From Aurantiacibacter xanthus (GTDB lineage: Bacteria; Pseudomonadota; Alphaproteobacteria; Sphingomonadales; Sphingomonadaceae): a stretch of 64,000 bases of DNA. Shown in pieces: positions 23,713 through 33,009 of the stretch; position 1 is the first letter of the stretch, and every line of letters begins with the position of its first letter. The stretch covers positions 1-64,000 of the forward strand of contig NZ_QXFM01000010.1 of the NCBI RefSeq assembly GCF_003584015.1, written 5' to 3'. A model generated the notes under the pieces. It was not told the origin of the DNA. It ran no database searches and saw nothing but the letters and a program-made list of their open reading frames with translations. The translations under genes were made by a program, and so were the position numbers.

Positions 23713-26343
23713 GTGCCCCGCTCTGACGCCAATGCGACCATTCGCGCCGTGCTCGGCCCCACCAACACGGGCAAGACGCATCTCGCGATAGAGCGCATGT
23801 GCGCCCATTCGAGCGGCGCGATGGGCTTTCCGCTCCGCCTGCTGGCGCGCGAGGTCTATGACCGGGTGCGCGCGATCAAGGGCGACAAACAGGTCGCGCT
23901 GATCACCGGCGAGGAGCGGATCGAACCGCCGCAGGCGCGCTATTACCTGTGCACCGCCGAGGCCATGCCCAGAAACGGTTTGGGCGACGGTGGCGGCAAG
24001 GCCTTCGTCGCGCTCGACGAGGCGCAGCTCGGCGCGGACCGGGATCGCGGCCACATCTTCACCGACCGGCTGTTGCATGCGCGCGGGCGCGAGGAGACGA
24101 TGATCCTCGGCGCGGGCACGCTGGAGCCATTGGTGCGCGCGCTGGTGCCGCAAGCGCGGATCGAGGAGCGGCCGCGCTTTTCCACGCTGCACCACTCCGG
24201 CCCGGTCAAGCTGTCGCGGCTGCCCAAGCGCTCGGCGGTGGTCGCCTTCTCGATCGAGCAGGTCTATCAGACCGCCGAGCTGCTGCGCCGGTTTCGCGGC
24301 GGCGCGGCGGTGGTGATGGGGGCATTGAGCCCGCAGACGCGCAACCGCCAGGTCGAGCTGTTCCAGTCGGGCGAGGTCGACTACATCGTCGCCACCGACG
24401 CCATCGGCATGGGCCTCAACCTCGATGTGCACCATGTCGCCTTTGCGGGCCTGGAAAAGTTCGACGGGGTGCGCCAGCGCCGCCTCACCCCCGCCGAAAT
24501 GGCACAGATCGCCGGGCGCGCGGGCCGTCATCACACCGATGGCAGCTTCGGTACGCTCTCGGGCAATCGCGGACACGCACCGCTCGAATTCAGCGACGAC
24601 GAAGTCTACGCCATCGAGCAGCACCGTTTCGCCCCGCTGACCAAGCTTTACTGGCGCAACCCCGAGCCGCGCTTCGATTCAATCGACCGCCTGATCGCCG
24701 ACCTCGAAATGCGCCCCGACCATCCGGCCATGGCCGCCGCGCCCGAAGCGATCGACCTCGCCGTGCTGCGCCGCCTCGCCGAAGACAGCGAGATTCGCGA
24801 GGCCGCGCGCGGCCATGCGCAGGTGCGGCGGTTCTGGGAGGTCTGCCAGCTCCCCGATTTCCGCCATCAGGGCAGCGACGCCCACGCACGCTTTGTCGCC
24901 CGCCTGTGGCGCGACCTACGCGATGGCCATATCGGCGCCGACTTCGTCGCCAATCGGATTGGCGAGCTTGACCGGCCCGAAGGGGATATCGACACGCTGC
25001 AAGGACGGCTATCGGCGATCCGCTCTTGGGCCTATATCTGTCAGCGGCCCGACTGGGTGCTGGCGCGCGACGAGATGGCCGCGCGCGCCCGTGCGGTGGA
25101 GGCGCGGCTGTCCGATGCTCTTCACCAAAGGCTAACCGAACGTTTCGTAAATCGCCGGACCTCGGTACTGATGCGGGGAATGGGAAAGGATGCAGGACTT
25201 TTGCGGGTAAAATTGGAAGACGACGGGCGAGTCATGGTGGAAGACCATGCCATCGGCCACCTTGAGGGCTTTCGCTTCGTGGTCGACCAGACCGCCGGGC
25301 AGGAAGACCGCAAGCTGATGCTCGCCGCCGCCGAAAAGCACATGCCCGCGCTGCTCGCGCAAAAGGCGCAGAAGCTGATCAGCTCCGAACTGGGCGATGT
25401 CGCGATTACGAACGGCGGCCTGTGGCGCGGCGATCAGCAGGTGGCGACGCTCGAACGCGGCAAGAGCGCAAGCCGTCCCCGGCTCGTCATGGCCAAGGAG
25501 CTGGGCAACCTCGATCCGGCGCACCGCGCGCAGCTTTCCGAAGCGCTCGACCATTGGTTGGAGGGCGCGCTGGCCCCGCTCGCCCCGCTGCGCGCGATCG
25601 AGGATGCGACCAGCGACCCCGAAGCGGGCAGCGAAGTGCGCGCCCTGTTGCTCACCCTCGCCGAACGCGGCGGCAGTGTCCCGCGCGAAGAGGCGGGCCT
25701 TGCGAACCTGCCCAAGGAGCGCCGTCCGCTGCTGCGCAAGCTTGGCGTCTCCATCGGCGCGCTTGACGTGTTCGTGCCTGCCCTGCTCCGCCCCGCCGCG
25801 CGAAAACTGCTGCACGAGCTGGGGCTTGACCGGCGCCCGGTGTCGGAGACGATGGCCCCGGTAATCGCCGGCGGCAGGCAGCTTCCCGCCGGTTATCGCC
25901 GCGCGGGCGAGCAGGCGGTCCGGCTCGACATGGCCGAAAAACTGTTCCGCGCTGCGCACGAGCAGCGGCTCAAGATCGCCGACACCAAGGATGTGCGCGG
26001 CTTCGCCATCGACACTGCGCTCGCTACCAGCATGGGCCTCGCGCCCGAGAGCTTCCGTGCCTTGATGAAGGACGCCGGATTCCGCCAGGGCGAACCCGTG
26101 GCCATGGCCGAGGGCGCCTATGGCCCGCCCCGGCCCGTGCCGTGGACCTGGCGCCCGCCGCGCAAGGACTTCCGCCCAGCGCGCCACCCGCAGCAGGGCA
26201 AGGATCGTGGCAAAGGATGGGGCAAACCCGACGCGAAAGCGAAGGGCAGGCCCCAGCGCGAATCCCGCCCGGCAGGAGACCACCGTCCGGCCACCGGCAA
26301 CGCCTTTGCCGGGCTCGCCGACCTCCTGGGGAGCAACAACTAG
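23713..26343 (+). CDS. Suv3-like DExH RNA helicase
   Basis: An 876-residue SF2 helicase related to mitochondrial Suv3. The P-loop GPTNTGKT is near the N-terminus, the DExH-type box reads ALDEAQ, then ATDAIGMGLNLD and QIAGRAGR in the second RecA lobe. A helical C-terminal region follows, and a Lys/Arg/Pro-rich tail (RPARHPQQGKDRGKG). Suv3 works with polynucleotide phosphorylase in mitochondrial RNA decay; a similar partner is plausible here but not shown. The start is GTG 23713. The next gene encodes an S4 RNA-binding protein 3 bp downstream. Confidence 0.9.
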   Translation: MPRSDANATIRAVLGPTNTGKTHLAIERMCAHSSGAMGFPLRLLAREVYDRVRAIKGDKQVALITGEERIEPPQARYYLCTAEAMPRNGLGDGGGKAFVALDEAQLGADRDRGHIFTDRLLHARGREETMILGAGTLEPLVRALVPQARIEERPRFSTLHHSGPVKLSRLPKRSAVVAFSIEQVYQTAELLRRFRGGAAVVMGALSPQTRNRQVELFQSGEVDYIVATDAIGMGLNLDVHHVAFAGLEKFDGVRQRRLTPAEMAQIAGRAGRHHTDGSFGTLSGNRGHAPLEFSDDEVYAIEQHRFAPLTKLYWRNPEPRFDSIDRLIADLEMRPDHPAMAAAPEAIDLAVLRRLAEDSEIREAARGHAQVRRFWEVCQLPDFRHQGSDAHARFVARLWRDLRDGHIGADFVANRIGELDRPEGDIDTLQGRLSAIRSWAYICQRPDWVLARDEMAARARAVEARLSDALHQRLTERFVNRRTSVLMRGMGKDAGLLRVKLEDDGRVMVEDHAIGHLEGFRFVVDQTAGQEDRKLMLAAAEKHMPALLAQKAQKLISSELGDVAITNGGLWRGDQQVATLERGKSASRPRLVMAKELGNLDPAHRAQLSEALDHWLEGALAPLAPLRAIEDATSDPEAGSEVRALLLTLAERGGSVPREEAGLANLPKERRPLLRKLGVSIGALDVFVPALLRPAARKLLHELGLDRRPVSETMAPVIAGGRQLPAGYRRAGEQAVRLDMAEKLFRAAHEQRLKIADTKDVRGFAIDTALATSMGLAPESFRALMKDAGFRQGEPVAMAEGAYGPPRPVPWTWRPPRKDFRPARHPQQGKDRGKGWGKPDAKAKGRPQRESRPAGDHRPATGNAFAGLADLLGSNN

Positions 26344-26346
26344 CAC

Positions 26347-26700
26347 ATGGCGACAGGAGGCGGCCTTCGGCTCGATCTCCTGCTCGTCAGGCTGCGGTTT
26401 GTCCGCACCCGCTCAGCGGCCCGCCAGTGGGTCGAGCAGGGGCACATCCGGCGCAATCGCCAGCGGATCACCAAACCGGGGGCGCTGATCGCCACCGGCG
26501 ACGTGCTCATCCTGCCCATGCCCGATCATGTGCGCCTGATAGAAATCCTTGCTTTGCCCGACCGGCGCGGACCGGCTAGCGAAGCACAGCAACACTATCG
26601 CGCGCTTGACGACAGGCCCGCAATCGCCATAGCAGACCGCGATTCCCGGCCCGCTTCCGGTGCGGTCGGCCCATTGATCGAAGGACACAGTGCACCATGA
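26347..26700 (+). CDS. S4-domain RNA-binding protein (Hsp15-like)
   Basis: A 117-residue protein whose first 65 residues are an S4 domain ([43 protein letters not shown]). Hsp15 recycles stalled 50S subunits with peptidyl-tRNA; this member may do likewise. It is 3 bp after the helicase and overlaps fdxA as ATGA, so the three are translationally linked. Confidence 0.9.
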   Translation: MATGGGLRLDLLLVRLRFVRTRSAARQWVEQGHIRRNRQRITKPGALIATGDVLILPMPDHVRLIEILALPDRRGPASEAQQHYRALDDRPAIAIADRDSRPASGAVGPLIEGHSAP

Positions 26701-27035
26701 CCTACGTCGTCACCGACGCATGCATCAAATGCAAGTACACCGACTGCGTTGAAGTCTGTCCGGTCGACTGTTTCTATGAGGGCGAGAACATGCTCGTCAT
26801 CAACCCTTCGGAATGCATCGACTGCGGCGTGTGCGAGCCCGAGTGCCCCGCCGAAGCGATTCTGCCCGACACCGAGGGCGGGCTTGAGACCTGGCTCGAG
26901 CTGAACACCAAGTATTCGGCGGAATGGCCCAACATCACCGAGAAGAAAGACCCGCCCGCCGATGCCGACGAGCACAAGGGCGAAGAGGGCAAGTTCGACA
27001 AGTACTTCTCGGCCGAGCCCGGCGAAGGCGACTGA
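26697..27035 (+). CDS. fdxA: 7Fe ferredoxin FdxA
   Basis: A 112-residue ferredoxin with the two cluster motifs: [21 protein letters not shown] (3Fe/4Fe site with spaced Cys) and [17 protein letters not shown]. The acidic C-terminal half is typical of FdxA. It is a soluble electron carrier. ATG 26697 overlaps the S4 gene's stop. Confidence 0.95.
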   Translation: MTYVVTDACIKCKYTDCVEVCPVDCFYEGENMLVINPSECIDCGVCEPECPAEAILPDTEGGLETWLELNTKYSAEWPNITEKKDPPADADEHKGEEGKFDKYFSAEPGEGD

Positions 27036-27325
27036 TTCGCCTCTCCTTTTGCGGCAGGGCGGGCCGCCATGGCCCCCTGCCCACATAGGCACAATCCCTG
27101 ATAGCGGGGCCGCTCATCCCTTTCTGGCGCGAGGGGGTGGCAATTATGTTACGAATCTGTTATATACTTGTTCAACTGTCGCGGTTTCCGTGCGGCAGGC
27201 GGATTAGGAAGGCAGGCTCCCCGCTCTCACCCAGAACAAGCACGCAATAAGGTCGCCGATGGGTCGCGCGGCCTCGCAGTGTTTGACTGCTGGGTCAGTT
27301 GGTCCTGTCGATGAAAGGAAAATCC
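27036..27325 (+). promoter_or_regulatory. carD upstream region
   Basis: A 290-bp gene-free stretch. It contains an AT-rich core around 27140-27175 (GTTATATAC) that is the best -10-like sequence here, and a purine-rich AAAGGA 5 nt before the carD ATG. No clear palindrome. It likely holds the carD promoter and a leader of about 150 nt. Confidence 0.4.
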
Positions 27326-27859
27326 ATGGCAACCAGTGCGCCCGCCTTCGAAGTCGGCGATTATGTTGTTTATCCCAAGCACGGTGTGGGCCGTGTGACC
27401 GAGCTCCAGAGCGAAGAAATCGCCGGTATGAAGCTCGAGCTTTACGTTCTCCGCTTCGAAAAGGAACGCATGACTCTGCGCGTTCCTGTGAACAAGGTCG
27501 AAGCGATCGGCATGCGCAAGCTGTCTTCCGACAAGACCCTGAAAGAAGCGATGGAAACGCTCAAGGGCAAGCCCAAGGTCAAGCGCACCATGTGGAGCCG
27601 CCGGGCGCAGGAATACGAAGCGAAGATCAACTCGGGCGACCTGGTGTCGATTGCCGAGGTTACGCGTGACCTGTTCCGCCCCGACGATCAGCCCGAGCAG
27701 TCCTATTCCGAGCGTCAGATCTTCGAGGCCGCTTCGAGCCGCCTCGCCCGCGAACTGGCGGCGATGGAGAAGACCGACGAGCCGGCTGCGCTCACCAAGA
27801 TCCTGCAGGTGCTGAACGAGCACGCTCCGCAGTACTACGAGAACACCGAAGACGCCTGA
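27326..27859 (+). CDS. carD: CarD/CdnL family transcriptional regulator
   Basis: A 177-residue CdnL-type protein. The N-terminal RNA polymerase-interacting domain begins FEVGDYVVYPKHGVGRVTELQSEEIAGMKLELYVLRFEKERMTLRVPV, and an all-helical DNA-binding domain follows. It stabilises open complexes at rRNA and other promoters. The start is ATG 27326 after AAAGGA; an upstream start at 27299 adds nine unconserved residues. Confidence 0.95.
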   Translation: MATSAPAFEVGDYVVYPKHGVGRVTELQSEEIAGMKLELYVLRFEKERMTLRVPVNKVEAIGMRKLSSDKTLKEAMETLKGKPKVKRTMWSRRAQEYEAKINSGDLVSIAEVTRDLFRPDDQPEQSYSERQIFEAASSRLARELAAMEKTDEPAALTKILQVLNEHAPQYYENTEDA

Positions 27860-27881
27860 TCTTTCGGTTTTCGTCTGAAGA

Positions 27882-27917
27882 AAAGGGCCGCCCGCCTCAT
27901 CGCGCGCGGCCCTTTTT
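27882..27917 (+). terminator. rho-independent terminator of carD
   Basis: AAAGGGCCGC pairs with GCGGCCCTTT and a T5 run follows, 23 bp after the carD stop. Confidence 0.85.
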
Positions 27918-27978
27918 CGTGTTCACCGCGCTTTCACAGGTGCTGCCTAAGCTGGCGGAAACGAAGGAGAAGCAGCCC

Positions 27979-28296
27979 GTGCGTGGAAATCTGGCGATAG
28001 CAGTTCTGGGGCTGGCCCCGCTCACCGGCGGGTGCCTCGCAAAAACCGCGCTCGATGTGGCCACGGCCCCGGTGCGGGTGGTGTCGCAGGGGGCCGACTG
28101 GGCAACCACCAGCCAGGAGGAATCCGACCGCAACCGCGGGCGTGAAATGCGCCGCCGTGAGGCGCGGGTGGGCGATCTCCAGCGCGATTACGAGAAACAG
28201 GCCGAACGCTGTGAGCGCGGACGCCAGGATGCCTGCCGCGAGGCCATCGCGATCCGCCGCGAAATCGACGCCGAACTGAACGAACCGCTGCGCTAG
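27979..28296 (+). CDS. small secreted or lipoprotein-like protein, unknown function
   Basis: A 105-residue protein from GTG 27979, with AAGGAGA at a good distance. A short hydrophobic N-terminus ends at a cysteine (GLAPLTGGCLAKT), a weak lipobox. The mature part is highly charged (RNRGREMRRREARVGDLQRDYEKQAERCERGRQDACREAI), a likely amphipathic helix with two more cysteines. No family recognised. It overlaps the convergent tsaC stop by 4 bp. Confidence 0.7.
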   Translation: MRGNLAIAVLGLAPLTGGCLAKTALDVATAPVRVVSQGADWATTSQEESDRNRGREMRRREARVGDLQRDYEKQAERCERGRQDACREAIAIRREIDAELNEPLR

Positions 28297-29234
28297 GCAG
28301 CGGCGCGGCGCAGGCGGTCGGCGATTGCCTCGCCCATTCCCGCGCGCGGAATCGGAGCAACTGCGATTTTTGGCTGCGAAGCGGCAGCGGCCTCGTGCAG
28401 GCACTGATACAGCCGTGCCGCTGCCTCGGCGAGGTCGCCATTCGGGGATAGATTCGCGTTCCCGGCGATGGTGCCGAATCCGATCAGGAACTCGTCCGCC
28501 CCTGCTTCAGTAGCATTGAGCCGCACCGGCTTGCCCGGCGAATAGTGCTTGCGCATCTGCCCCGGAGCCTCGATTTTCGCCCCCATAGAGGCGCTTTGCG
28601 GCCCTACAATCGATTCAATCGCCGCTGTCTCGACCGGACCGGGTCGCAGCAGGTTCCACCCGCCATCATCGCGCAGGGCAACGATGGTCGATTCAAGACC
28701 CATCGCGCAGGGACCGCCATCGAGAATCGGCGGGCAGTCGTCTCCCAGCGACTCGCGCACATGCTCGGGCCGGGTCGGGCTGACACCAAGGCTGCGATTG
28801 GCCGAAGGCGCGGCCAGCGGCAGACCGACTGCCTCCAGCAACTGCGCCATCACCGGGTGGCCCGGACAGCGCAGCGCCAGCGTCGGCAGACCCGCGCTTA
28901 CCGCCGGAGCGATCGGACTATCGGCGCGCGCGGGCAGCACCATGGTCAGCGGACCCGGCCAGAACGCCTCGGCCAGCCGGTGCGCGCGCTCGTCGAACAG
29001 GGCCAGTGTCTCGGCCTGCTCCAGTGAGGAAACATGCACGATCAGCGGGTTAAAGTCGGGCCGCCCCTTGGCGCGATAGATCTTCGCCACCGCCTCGGCG
29101 CTGTCGGCACGGGCGGCGAGGCCATAGACCGTCTCGGTCGGCACGGCGACCAGCTCGCCAGCGCGCAGCAGTTTGGACGCATGAGCAATGCCCGCCGCAT
29201 CGGGCGCAATCAGCCTGTCTGCCTCACCAACCAT
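28293..29234 (-). CDS. tsaC: L-threonylcarbamoyladenylate synthase (Sua5/TsaC2 type)
   Basis: The first step of t6A37 tRNA modification. The N-terminal YrdC domain (about 1-205) has the entry motif AVPTETVYGLAARA, IYRAKGRP and PSANRSLGVSPT. A C-terminal Sua5 extension (KHYSPGKPVRL) makes it the long form (313 residues). The start ATG 29234 gives MVGEADRLIAPDA. The gene is divergent from the DUF815 ATPase across about 80 bp. Confidence 0.95.
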   Translation of the reverse strand: MVGEADRLIAPDAAGIAHASKLLRAGELVAVPTETVYGLAARADSAEAVAKIYRAKGRPDFNPLIVHVSSLEQAETLALFDERAHRLAEAFWPGPLTMVLPARADSPIAPAVSAGLPTLALRCPGHPVMAQLLEAVGLPLAAPSANRSLGVSPTRPEHVRESLGDDCPPILDGGPCAMGLESTIVALRDDGGWNLLRPGPVETAAIESIVGPQSASMGAKIEAPGQMRKHYSPGKPVRLNATEAGADEFLIGFGTIAGNANLSPNGDLAEAAARLYQCLHEAAAASQPKIAVAPIPRAGMGEAIADRLRRAAA

Positions 29235-29313
29235 GCCTCGCGCTAGCCCGCGCCAAGCGATTGGCCAAGTCCCAAGCTTGACGCGCGCGCCGCAAACGGC
29301 TGTTTCCTCCGCT

Positions 29314-30135
29314 ATGACCACCGACAACGACCTGTTGCGCCGCCTCGCCGCGGCCCTCGCCCAAGCCAATCCCCATCCCGCCACCGACTGGACCGCCAGC
29401 CCGGCCTACGTGTGGGACAGCGAGGGCGGCCGCCCGGTCGCGCGGATCGTGGCGCAAAAGCTCAGCCTGCTGCGCGGGATGGACCGGCAGAAAGAGGCCG
29501 TCGTCGCCAATGTCGAGCGGCTCGCAGCGGGCCATGCCGCGCATGACATGCTGCTGTGGGGCTCGCGCGGCACGGGCAAGTCGGCGCTGGTGAAGGGTTC
29601 GATTGCCGCAACGCAGGCCGCAGGCGGCAATATCGCTCTGGTGCAAGTCGCCCCCGATGCCGTCTCCACCCTTCCCGCGCTGTTCGCGCAGCTTGGCACG
29701 GTGCCGCGCAACTTCCTCGTGTTCATCGACGATCTGGGCTTTGCCGAGGGCGACAGCGTCACCCCGCGCCACCTGCGCAGCTGGCTCGACGGCGGAGTCG
29801 AGGCGCGGCCCGCCAACGTGCGGCTCGCGGTCACCTCGAACCGGCGCGCGATTCTCGCCCGTGATGCCAGCGAACAGAACGATCCGCTCAATCCGCGCGA
29901 CGTGGTCGACGACCAGCTTGCCCTCGCCGACCGTTTCGGGCTGTCGCTCGGCTTCCACGCGATGAATCAGGACGACTATCTCGCCGTCCTGCGCGGCTAT
30001 GCCGAGGAATTCGGCCTCCCGCTCGACGAGGAAGAGGCGCTGGGCTGGTCGAAGCGGCGCGGCGCACGCTCGGGCCGGATCGCCTGGCACTTCATCACCG
30101 AACTGGCCGGCCGCGCGGGCAAGACGCTCGACTAG
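29314..30135 (+). CDS. DUF815 family AAA+ ATPase
   Basis: A 273-residue P-loop protein with Walker A GSRGTGKS, Walker B LVFIDDLGF and sensor VTSNRR. The Arg-rich RDVVDDQLALADRFGLSL and the C-terminal ARSGRIAWHFITELAGR are typical of DUF815. Family members are single-domain AAA+ proteins of unknown substrate. The start ATG 29314 follows the Sua5 divergence. Confidence 0.9.
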   Translation: MTTDNDLLRRLAAALAQANPHPATDWTASPAYVWDSEGGRPVARIVAQKLSLLRGMDRQKEAVVANVERLAAGHAAHDMLLWGSRGTGKSALVKGSIAATQAAGGNIALVQVAPDAVSTLPALFAQLGTVPRNFLVFIDDLGFAEGDSVTPRHLRSWLDGGVEARPANVRLAVTSNRRAILARDASEQNDPLNPRDVVDDQLALADRFGLSLGFHAMNQDDYLAVLRGYAEEFGLPLDEEEALGWSKRRGARSGRIAWHFITELAGRAGKTLD

Positions 30136-30167
30136 CGCGGGGTGGCATTCCCCTGACCAACCTTGCT

Positions 30168-30255
30168 CCCCTCCCCTTGGGGAGGGGCTGGGGGTGGGGG
30201 CTCAACGCTGGTTGGCGCAGGCCCCCCATCCCAACCCTTCCCCACAGGGGAAGGG
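30168..30255. repeat. REP-like doublet: two perfect 9-bp palindromes in inverted arrangement
   Basis: CCCCTCCCC-TT-GGGGAGGGG (30168-30187) and CCCTTCCCC-ACA-GGGGAAGGG (30235-30255) bracket inverted G-rich and C-rich tracts (GGGGCTGGGGGTGGGG and CCCCCATCCCAACCC). The element fills the gap between convergent genes and may also end transcription. It resembles intergenic repeats of sphingomonads. Confidence 0.75.
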
Positions 30256-30284
30256 CCTTGCGTGTCATCCTAGTCTAGCGCCGC

Positions 30285-31745
30285 TCACATCCCCGGCATC
30301 GAAATCCCCGGCGGCGGATTCTCGAACGCCCGGCGCGGATCGCCGTTCAGCTGAATCTGCGGGGGCAGACGCTCGCCCTTGATGCGCTCGATCGCGGGGC
30401 TGCCCGCCGCGCCGGGGGCCATCACGCGCCAGATGATCCCGGCGGTATCGTCGCTCACCAGCAGCGCGCCGGTCTTGTCCCAGCCGAGCCAGGTCGGGCG
30501 GCCGTGAGTCTCGCCCTTGCCGGTGAGGAAGCTGTCGAGCACCTGCTTCGGCTTGCCCGTCGGATTGCCGCGCTCGTCGAATTCGACATAGACCACATCA
30601 TACCCGGCAGCAGGCTTGCGGTTCCACGAGCCGTGGCGGGCGATAAAGGCCCCGTTCGAGAACCCCTCGCCCATGCGCGAGCCTTCGCGGCTGAACACCA
30701 GCCCGAGCGCCGCAACGTGAGCGCCAAGAGCATAGCGCGGCGTGCGCACATAGTCAGGGTTGATGCCGTAAGCGCCCTTCACGCGATCATCCACCACGTT
30801 GCCATAGTAGAACCACGGCCAGCCGTAGTGCGCGCCGATGGGCACATCGGTCAGATAGTCGGGCACGAGGTCCGAGCCGAGCATGTCGCGCTCGTTGACC
30901 GTGGTCCACAGGTCGCCCGACCACGGGTTCCACGCAAGGCCATTGGGATTGCGCAGGCCCGCGCTGAACAGGCGCGCAAAGCCCGAATCCAGTTCAAGTT
31001 CGTGAATAGCGGCGCGGCCTTCCTCAGCCTCCATCCCGCCCTCGGCAATGTTCGAGGCCGAGCCGACCGCGATGTAGAGCGACTTGCCGTCTTCGCTCAG
31101 CAGCACGTTGCGCATCCAGTGATTGCCCGCCGCCGGCAGGTCGGCAAGCTTCTCGGGCTTGCCGGGCAGCGCGGTGGCACCTTCTTCATAGTCGAAGCGC
31201 AACAGGGCATCGTGGTTGGCGACGTAAAGCTTGCCATCGGCCCAGGCGAGGCCCGAGGGCGAGGCGAGATCGTCGCGCAGCACATGGCGTTCCTCGGCCA
31301 CGCCATCGCCATCGCCATCGCGCAGCAGCACCAGCTGATCGGGCGAAGGCTCGCCCGCACCGGCCTCTGCAAACAGGATGCCCGCCACCAGATTGGTGAG
31401 CCAGCCGCCCGCCACCACGCGCTCGGGCGCGTTGGTCAGCGTCACCAGCACGTCGCCGTTGGGCATGGTGTAGATCACGCGCGGGTGATCAAGCCCCTCG
31501 GCAAACCGGTTGACCGCCAGCCCCTCGGCCGCGACCGGTGCGCCATCGTCACCCCAGCCAATCGGCTTGGCGACCTCGACCGTAGGGATGGTCTGTTCGT
31601 CAGGCGTGGCGAGCACCGGATCGGTCCCGGTGGTTTCCTCCAGCGAGAGCATGGCCGGATCGCCGCGCAGCAGCCACCAGCCAAGCGCGGCGAGCAGCAC
31701 CAGAATGACGACGAGGGCGATCAGGATCTTCTTCAGGCGAGACAT
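30285..31745 (-). CDS. membrane-anchored PQQ-dependent sugar/sorbosone dehydrogenase-like protein
   Basis: A 486-residue protein with one N-terminal transmembrane helix (ILIALVVILVLLAALGWWLL) and a periplasmic six-bladed beta-propeller of the soluble glucose dehydrogenase/sorbosone dehydrogenase type. Blade segments GNHWMRNVLLSEDG, SAGLRNPNGLAWNPWSGDLWTTVNERD and FIARHGSWNR are the PQQ and Ca-binding region of this family. The real substrate and PQQ dependence are unverified. It stands alone between convergent DUF815 and divergent msrC. Confidence 0.85.
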   Translation of the reverse strand: MSRLKKILIALVVILVLLAALGWWLLRGDPAMLSLEETTGTDPVLATPDEQTIPTVEVAKPIGWGDDGAPVAAEGLAVNRFAEGLDHPRVIYTMPNGDVLVTLTNAPERVVAGGWLTNLVAGILFAEAGAGEPSPDQLVLLRDGDGDGVAEERHVLRDDLASPSGLAWADGKLYVANHDALLRFDYEEGATALPGKPEKLADLPAAGNHWMRNVLLSEDGKSLYIAVGSASNIAEGGMEAEEGRAAIHELELDSGFARLFSAGLRNPNGLAWNPWSGDLWTTVNERDMLGSDLVPDYLTDVPIGAHYGWPWFYYGNVVDDRVKGAYGINPDYVRTPRYALGAHVAALGLVFSREGSRMGEGFSNGAFIARHGSWNRKPAAGYDVVYVEFDERGNPTGKPKQVLDSFLTGKGETHGRPTWLGWDKTGALLVSDDTAGIIWRVMAPGAAGSPAIERIKGERLPPQIQLNGDPRRAFENPPPGISMPGM

Positions 31746-31819
31746 GCCTCACCGATAGGCCCGCCGCGCCAAGGCGGCAAATACTTTGCCACGCGCCCAC
31801 ACCCGGCTAGAGCGCAGAC

Positions 31820-32302
31820 ATGTTCGACTTTGCCCCCGCGCCCGACGCCGCCAAGCCCGCCATCTATGCCCAGCTGTGCGAGGCCGCCGAGGCGATCACC
31901 GCCGGCGAGAGCGACGCGGTCGCCAACATGGCCAATGTCGCCGCGCTGCTCGGTGAGTTCGTGACCGACTGCAACTGGGCCGGGTTTTACCGCATGGTGG
32001 ACGGCGGACTGGTGCTCGGGCCGTTCTGCGGGCGGCCTGCCTGCATCCGAATCCCGGTCGGGCGCGGGGTCTGCGGCGCGGCAGTGGCCGAGGCGCGCAG
32101 CCAGCTGGTGGAGGACGTTCACGCCTTCCCCGGCCACATCGCCTGCGACGCGCGCAGCCGCTCGGAACTGGTGGTGCCGGTGTTGCGCGATGGCGCGGTG
32201 GTGGCCGTGATCGACCTCGACAGCCCGACCCCGGCCCGTTTCGACGCGGAGGATCAGGCCGGGATCGAGGCGCTGGCCGCACTGCTGTCCGACCGTATCT
32301 GA
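31820..32302 (+). CDS. msrC: free methionine-(R)-sulfoxide reductase (GAF domain)
   Basis: A 160-residue GAF protein of the fRMsr family. WAGFYRM, then the cysteine motif FCGRPACIRIPVGRGVCG and HIACDARSRSELVVPV carry the three family cysteines. It reduces free Met-R-sulfoxide through a disulphide cycle. Divergent from the dehydrogenase. Confidence 0.93.
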   Translation: MFDFAPAPDAAKPAIYAQLCEAAEAITAGESDAVANMANVAALLGEFVTDCNWAGFYRMVDGGLVLGPFCGRPACIRIPVGRGVCGAAVAEARSQLVEDVHAFPGHIACDARSRSELVVPVLRDGAVVAVIDLDSPTPARFDAEDQAGIEALAALLSDRI

Positions 32303-32443
32303 CAGGCCCTCGCGCGCCCCGTTTCGAGACATCCGGCGCAGATTGCATGGATTTGCGCGGTCTATCATCCTAAACAGCAGGTTAATGGTGGCCATGCGAT
32401 GCGTTTACGCGCCGCTCGGCCATACACTGCGAGGATGTCCAGC

Positions 32444-32971
32444 ATGTCGACCACCACCGCCCTCCTGTCCGCTTCGCTCGCCGCACTGGCACTTGCGATT
32501 CCGGCCCAGGCACAGGACGAGCGCGCCGCCGCCACGCCCGCGACGGTGACCTACGAGAGCTACGAGGTGGTGCAGCCCACCGGCGACGAACCGGCTTACG
32601 AGGATCTCACCGAGGAGGTCTACGCCGAAGAAACCTATGTCGACCCCGCACCCGATCATCGCGCCTGGCGCGCCCTGCCCGCTCGGCAGACCGGCTATCC
32701 GACGATCATGCCCGATACCGTGGTCACCAGCGGCGGACAGCCGCTCGGCTATTCGCCCGAACAGCGCGCCAACTGGCTGACCGATTGCCGCAAGGTCTAT
32801 CTCGGCGATCAGGGTAGCGATTACTGCGAGGCCTATCTCACACGCTACGAACATGGCGGCATGAGCGGCTATCCGGTCGGCGCCTATCCGGTGATGATGG
32901 TGCCGATGCAAACCACCCGCCGCGTGCCGCCGCGCGAGATCGTGCACGAGGAATGGGTCGACGCGGAGTAA
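32444..32971 (+). CDS. secreted protein of unknown function
   Basis: A 175-residue protein with a clear signal peptide (TTALLSASLAALALAIPAQA-QDE). A Glu/Tyr-rich acidic segment follows (TYESYEVVQPTGDEP...EEVYAEETY), then a short Cys-containing domain (NWLTDCRKVYLGDQGSDYCEAYLTRYE) and a Met/Pro tail. The DCR...YC pair suggests a disulphide. No function is claimed. Start taken at ATG 32444 (GAGG upstream); ATG 32435 is an alternative. Confidence 0.75.
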   Translation: MSTTTALLSASLAALALAIPAQAQDERAAATPATVTYESYEVVQPTGDEPAYEDLTEEVYAEETYVDPAPDHRAWRALPARQTGYPTIMPDTVVTSGGQPLGYSPEQRANWLTDCRKVYLGDQGSDYCEAYLTRYEHGGMSGYPVGAYPVMMVPMQTTRRVPPREIVHEEWVDAE

Positions 32972-33009
32972 GCCCAGCGCCCGACCGGATGCGCCGCGCC
33001 TGAGTCGCG

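Noticed and set aside
30168-30255. CRISPR-like repeat
   Set aside because: Only two non-identical palindromes, no regular spacers and no cas genes anywhere in the window.
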